NCBI RefSeq assembly: GCF_025244725.1
Contig: NZ_CP104203.1
Span: 620,001-684,000 of the forward strand
Length of the DNA: 64,000 bases
DNA from: Chryseobacterium oranimense
GTDB taxonomy: Bacteria > Bacteroidota > Bacteroidia > Flavobacteriales > Weeksellaceae
Direction of reading: 5' to 3'
Shown: piece after piece, positions 60,641 through 64,000 of the stretch
Numbering within the stretch: the first letter of the stretch is position 1
Layout: each line of letters starts with the position of its first letter
Position numbers and translations under genes: made by a program
Notes under the pieces: model-generated
Seen by the model: only the letters and a program-made list of their open reading frames with translations
Databases searched by the model: none
What the model was told of the DNA's origin: nothing

Positions 60641-61738
60641 ATGAATATAAAAAAATATTTATGGATGTGGACGTTTATGGTTCCTATCCTCGCGTGGCTC
60701 TCCTATGTTGGAAATTCAGTTTTTTCTTCAGGATATTACTCTGTGATTCTTGCTTTATTTTTAATGGGAAGCGTTCTGGCTGCAGTGTATCATTCCGAAG
60801 TCATTGCCCATCGTTTGGGTGAGCCATTCGGAACTTTACTTTTGGCATTTGCCATTACGGTCATAGAAGTAGGGCTTATTATTTCCATTATGATGGGCGC
60901 AAAAGGGCTGGAAACCATTACCCTTGCCAGAGATACGGTTTTTGCAGCAGTGATGATCATCCTTACCGGAATTATCGGAAGCTGTATTGTAATAGGTTCC
61001 TTAAGATACAGGGAACAAAGCTTTACGCTGCAAGGGGTAAGTACGGCACTGATTACCCTTACATCCGTTATTATTTTTGTGCTTATTCTGCCCAATTATA
61101 CGGTAAGTCACCTTGGGGGTGAGTATACTTCTTTTCAATTACTTTTTATTGCTTTGATTTGTTTAGGGCTTTACCTCGGATTTACAATGATCCAGACGTT
61201 GAGACACCGGAGCTTTTTCATTTCTCCGAAAAATAAACAATCTGGAAACCAGCTTGCACAGGATGATCATGAAATGATTTCCCGAAAACAATTGTATATC
61301 AGTGGTGTATTATTGATCTTATGCCTAGGTATAGTTGTTTTACTTGCCAAACTCCTTTCAAAAGATGTTGAGCATATAGTAGTTTCAGTGGGAGCCCCAA
61401 GATCCTTGGTGGGCATCATTATTGCCGGAATCGTTCTGCTTCCGGAAGGACTGGCAGCATTCAGAGCGGCAAAAAGTGATCAGATTCAAACCTCATTAAA
61501 CCTGGCTTTTGGCTCTGCTTTGGCAAGTATCGGGTTGAGCATTCCTGCTATAGCCATTATATCTGTAATAACCGGTATAAGAATGACATTAGGGATAGAT
61601 ATCAAATCAACAATACTTTTAGGACTATCGCTTTTTATCATTACCGTCTCACTGGCAACAGGCAGAACCAATATCATGCAGGGAATTGTATTGATCGCTA
61701 TTTTTTTAATTTACCTTTTTATTACTATAGTTCCATAA
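60641..61738 (+). CDS. calcium/cation:proton antiporter (ChaA-type, CaCA superfamily)
   Basis: 365 residues with ten to eleven membrane helices. Both CaCA repeats are visible: HRLGEPFGTLLLAFAITVIE in the first half and GIVLLPEGLAAFRAAKSDQI with LNLAFGSALASIGLSIPAIA in the second, bearing the acidic ion-binding residues. A hydrophilic loop lies at about 195-220. It exports Ca2+ (or Na+/K+) against protons. The start at ATG 60641 fits the first helix; it is monocistronic and convergent with the GT4 gene. Confidence 0.88.
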   Translation: MNIKKYLWMWTFMVPILAWLSYVGNSVFSSGYYSVILALFLMGSVLAAVYHSEVIAHRLGEPFGTLLLAFAITVIEVGLIISIMMGAKGLETITLARDTVFAAVMIILTGIIGSCIVIGSLRYREQSFTLQGVSTALITLTSVIIFVLILPNYTVSHLGGEYTSFQLLFIALICLGLYLGFTMIQTLRHRSFFISPKNKQSGNQLAQDDHEMISRKQLYISGVLLILCLGIVVLLAKLLSKDVEHIVVSVGAPRSLVGIIIAGIVLLPEGLAAFRAAKSDQIQTSLNLAFGSALASIGLSIPAIAIISVITGIRMTLGIDIKSTILLGLSLFIITVSLATGRTNIMQGIVLIAIFLIYLFITIVP

Positions 61739-61799
61739 ACTATGATGTTTGAAACTTCAGTTAAATGATTATTATGAAAATAACGGTAATTAGACGTTG

Positions 61800-64000
61800 T
61801 TATTTTGAAAAACAGAGCCTTGCCATGAGATAGCTTACCGTTGATTCCGCTCCCTGATTGAGATTAACATTCTTCTCTTCAAGACCGTCATAACATCCAC
61901 CTGTTGCAGGATTGTAAATAATCTGGTGTAAATGATTTTTTCCTAAAAACCAGCTAAAAGCATTTCTCATCATCTGTAAGTATTTTTCATCCCTGAAAAC
62001 TTTATAGAATGTAGATAATGCCAATATAGTGTAAGCAACATCAATAGGCTGTTCACCACCAATTGATTCAGAACTTTTAACCGTTTCTTTCTGTAGCCAT
62101 CCTTTGTTGGATATTACTTTGATGCCTCCCTTAATAAATATTTTAGAAAGCAAAAACTTAAATGATTCATTGGCAACCTGTTTATACATTTCGTCTTTGG
62201 TTGTGATCCACGCACACAATAAAGCTTCAGGGAGTACACTGTTTCCATAGGTCAGGTAGCTTTCAAACCAATGCCAGTCTTTATGTTTCTCATGCTGATA
62301 CATTTTTACCAGGCGATTGGCCAGTTTTTTCAATAATGGAATATTATTTTCAGAGTTCTGGTAATGCAATCCCTTGATAATAAAAGCCATTGCACGTGTA
62401 GAATGGATGTTCTCAATAGATGAAAGACTTTTTTCAATCAGTGATTCTGCTTCATCCGAAAACTGTTGCGGTAAGATTGTTTTTATTGAAAGAAGATACC
62501 CCAGTGCCCAAATTGCCCTGCCATTGGAATCTTCAAGATTGGTTTCGTAGTTCTGTTGTGCAAATTCCTTGTATTGATTTATATAATTGAGAAAACTACC
62601 ATCTGTTTGTTGACAAAACCTGATGACGTTCAGGAAAGTTGAGATTAAATCAAGATCTGATTTGTCTCTGCTTAGTTCATAATGTCTGCAGGCTACAATC
62701 AATGCACGGGCATTATCGTCCAAGGTATACCCGGAATTGATATCAGGTTTGTTGATTTTAGAAAACTGGATCATCCCAAAATCTGTTGTCATATTTTTGA
62801 TATGGCTTAGATTGATGATGGGGAAGGCATAATGTAATGTCATTTTGTCTTTGCTGTATTGTTGAAATAATAGGGCGTGTGAAATAGAAGAATTCTCCCA
62901 GGCTGTGGGAGCCATTTTTTCCAGACTATTTGATCGTAATTTTTCCTGTGCAGTTTCATTTTTCAGTAATGTATTCACGGCAGCAGCAAGCTGTTTCGGG
63001 GCTTCAAAATCAATAATAATTCCCAGGTCTTCATTTAATATTTCCAGAGCATGGGGAATAGGGGTGGAAACAATGGGACATCCACAACTGATGGCATACG
63101 AAAAAGTACCGCTTACTGCCTGATTTCTGTCTTTTGAAGTGAAAAGATAGATATTGGTAAGCTGCAGATAATCTAACAACTCATCCAAAGGCAGGTATTG
63201 GTTGATAAAGCAGGTATGTTTTTCCAAATGGAGCCTCTTAACGGTATCCCTCAAAAAATCACGATACTTTTCGCCTTCATGCTTAATGATGCCAGGATGT
63301 GTTTTTCCAATAATCAGAAACATTACATCAGGGTTTTGAGCGATGATTTCAGGGAGTGCTTCTAAAGTGGTTTCAATATTTTTCCCCGAACCCAGTAAAC
63401 CAAATGTTGAAAGAACTTTTTTATCATTAAATCCATATTTCGCTTTCAGTGAAGTTTTATCGATAAATGGCAGTAAATGAGTGCCGTGGGGTATCACTTT
63501 AATTTTATGAGATGGAATATCATAATCATTAGCCAGGATATCTGCAGAAATACCGGTCATCACAATAATAGATTTTACAAAACCGCTGATTTCTATAACC
63601 TTTTCTTTTAATTCGTGATTCGGTTTCGGCAGAACGGTGTGAAAAGTAATAATGATATCTTTCTCTAGATTTTGAAGAAAAAGCATCAATCCGTTTTTAG
63701 CTTCAGTGAAAAATCCAAACTCATGCTGAAGCATAACAAGTTGAATTTTGTCATTTTTGTTGATTTTATCAGCCAGTTCCAAATAAGAAATAGCATCGGA
63801 TGTATTGAGTCGATATTGAGGATTTTCTTCGTATCGATAGCTCTCATCTTCAGTTTCCATTGGGCAGATGATGATGGTAAAGGATTCTTTGAACTTTAGC
63901 TGAAGAGATTTTATCAAATCCTGACAATATGTTGCAATACCGCACACTTTAGGAGGAAAAGTACTTATAAAGATAATTTCAGGTGTATAATTAATTGTGT
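61800..64000 (-). CDS. GT4 glycosyltransferase with C-terminal alpha/alpha-barrel domain (5' end outside window)
   Basis: The frame stays open to the window edge (INYTPEIIFISTFPPKVCGI upstream of an internal GTG at 63947), so the true start is outside; about 730 residues are visible. N-terminal GT-B fold (about 1-390) with SYAISCGCPIVSTPIPHALE, the EX7E-type nucleotide-sugar site. The C-terminal 330 residues are helical with repeated hydrophobic pairs (GYTLDDNARALIVACRHYEL, NGRAIWALGYLLSIKTI, QPIDVAYTILALSTFYKVF), an alpha/alpha toroid as in glycoside processing enzymes. Substrate unknown. Confidence 0.85.
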   Translation of the reverse strand, partial: TINYTPEIIFISTFPPKVCGIATYCQDLIKSLQLKFKESFTIIICPMETEDESYRYEENPQYRLNTSDAISYLELADKINKNDKIQLVMLQHEFGFFTEAKNGLMLFLQNLEKDIIITFHTVLPKPNHELKEKVIEISGFVKSIIVMTGISADILANDYDIPSHKIKVIPHGTHLLPFIDKTSLKAKYGFNDKKVLSTFGLLGSGKNIETTLEALPEIIAQNPDVMFLIIGKTHPGIIKHEGEKYRDFLRDTVKRLHLEKHTCFINQYLPLDELLDYLQLTNIYLFTSKDRNQAVSGTFSYAISCGCPIVSTPIPHALEILNEDLGIIIDFEAPKQLAAAVNTLLKNETAQEKLRSNSLEKMAPTAWENSSISHALLFQQYSKDKMTLHYAFPIINLSHIKNMTTDFGMIQFSKINKPDINSGYTLDDNARALIVACRHYELSRDKSDLDLISTFLNVIRFCQQTDGSFLNYINQYKEFAQQNYETNLEDSNGRAIWALGYLLSIKTILPQQFSDEAESLIEKSLSSIENIHSTRAMAFIIKGLHYQNSENNIPLLKKLANRLVKMYQHEKHKDWHWFESYLTYGNSVLPEALLCAWITTKDEMYKQVANESFKFLLSKIFIKGGIKVISNKGWLQKETVKSSESIGGEQPIDVAYTILALSTFYKVFRDEKYLQMMRNAFSWFLGKNHLHQIIYNPATGGCYDGLEEKNVNLNQGAESTVSYLMARLCFSK

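Overview
The window looks like a chromosome segment of a Bacteroidota flavobacterium, most likely Chryseobacterium or a close relative in the Weeksellaceae. The evidence is low GC, Bacteroidota-type promoters (TAnnTTTG -7 boxes, few Shine-Dalgarno sequences), many exported proteins with signal peptides ending in AQ, a YaiO-type outer membrane barrel, a zeaxanthin-type carotenoid operon with photolyase, and a grasp-with-spasm peptide cluster. Both ends cut through genes: an Na+/H+ antiporter at the left and a GT4 glycosyltransferase at the right.

1-14.5 kb: antiporter; a small receiver-like protein with a Crp/Fnr regulator; RidA; an exported pirin; the oxidative pentose-phosphate operon (gnd-zwf-pgl); then a mostly exported set (isochorismatase-type hydrolase, amidohydrolase, DoxX, alginate-export-type porin). 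Four promoters here share one architecture: a near-palindrome around AACTAGTT whose centre lies exactly 29 nt before the -7 box. One of them drives no gene and faces a strong terminator about 140 nt away, so it may make a small RNA.

14.5-26.3 kb: a five-gene plus-strand run of a 1301-residue hybrid histidine kinase, a response regulator, a HEAT-repeat membrane protein and a GT2 glycosyltransferase fused to a sulfatase/LTA-synthase-like domain, convergent with a YaiO-type outer membrane protein. This resembles a regulated exopolysaccharide synthesis, modification and export module.

26.3-36 kb: the carotenoid/photolyase operon (crtI, crtB, SRPBCC, crtZ, lycopene cyclase, phr). It is preceded by a MarR gene broken by an in-frame TAA and followed by an intact paralogue. 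Both MarR promoters carry the same palindrome over the -7 box. An SDR/HxlR pair follows.

36-45.5 kb: an AT-rich accessory zone holding a TIGR04141/DUF6119 protein, a DUF6161-like membrane protein, an XRE repressor and a 113-nt nested hairpin with its own promoter. After DUF2911 comes a grasp-with-spasm RiPP cluster with a 58-residue precursor.

45.6-57.8 kb: five tandem pilin-like genes (three nearly identical) with repeated promoter cassettes, a PapD-like chaperone, a large usher-like barrel, a two-domain tip-adhesin-like protein, a decayed transposase and a kinase/LuxR-type regulator pair. I read this as a divergent chaperone-usher-like pilus system of Bacteroidota and regard it as the most notable system in the window.

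57.8-64 kb: small minus-strand genes of unknown function, a cupin, a CsbD-like protein, a ChaA-type cation antiporter and the GT4 enzyme.
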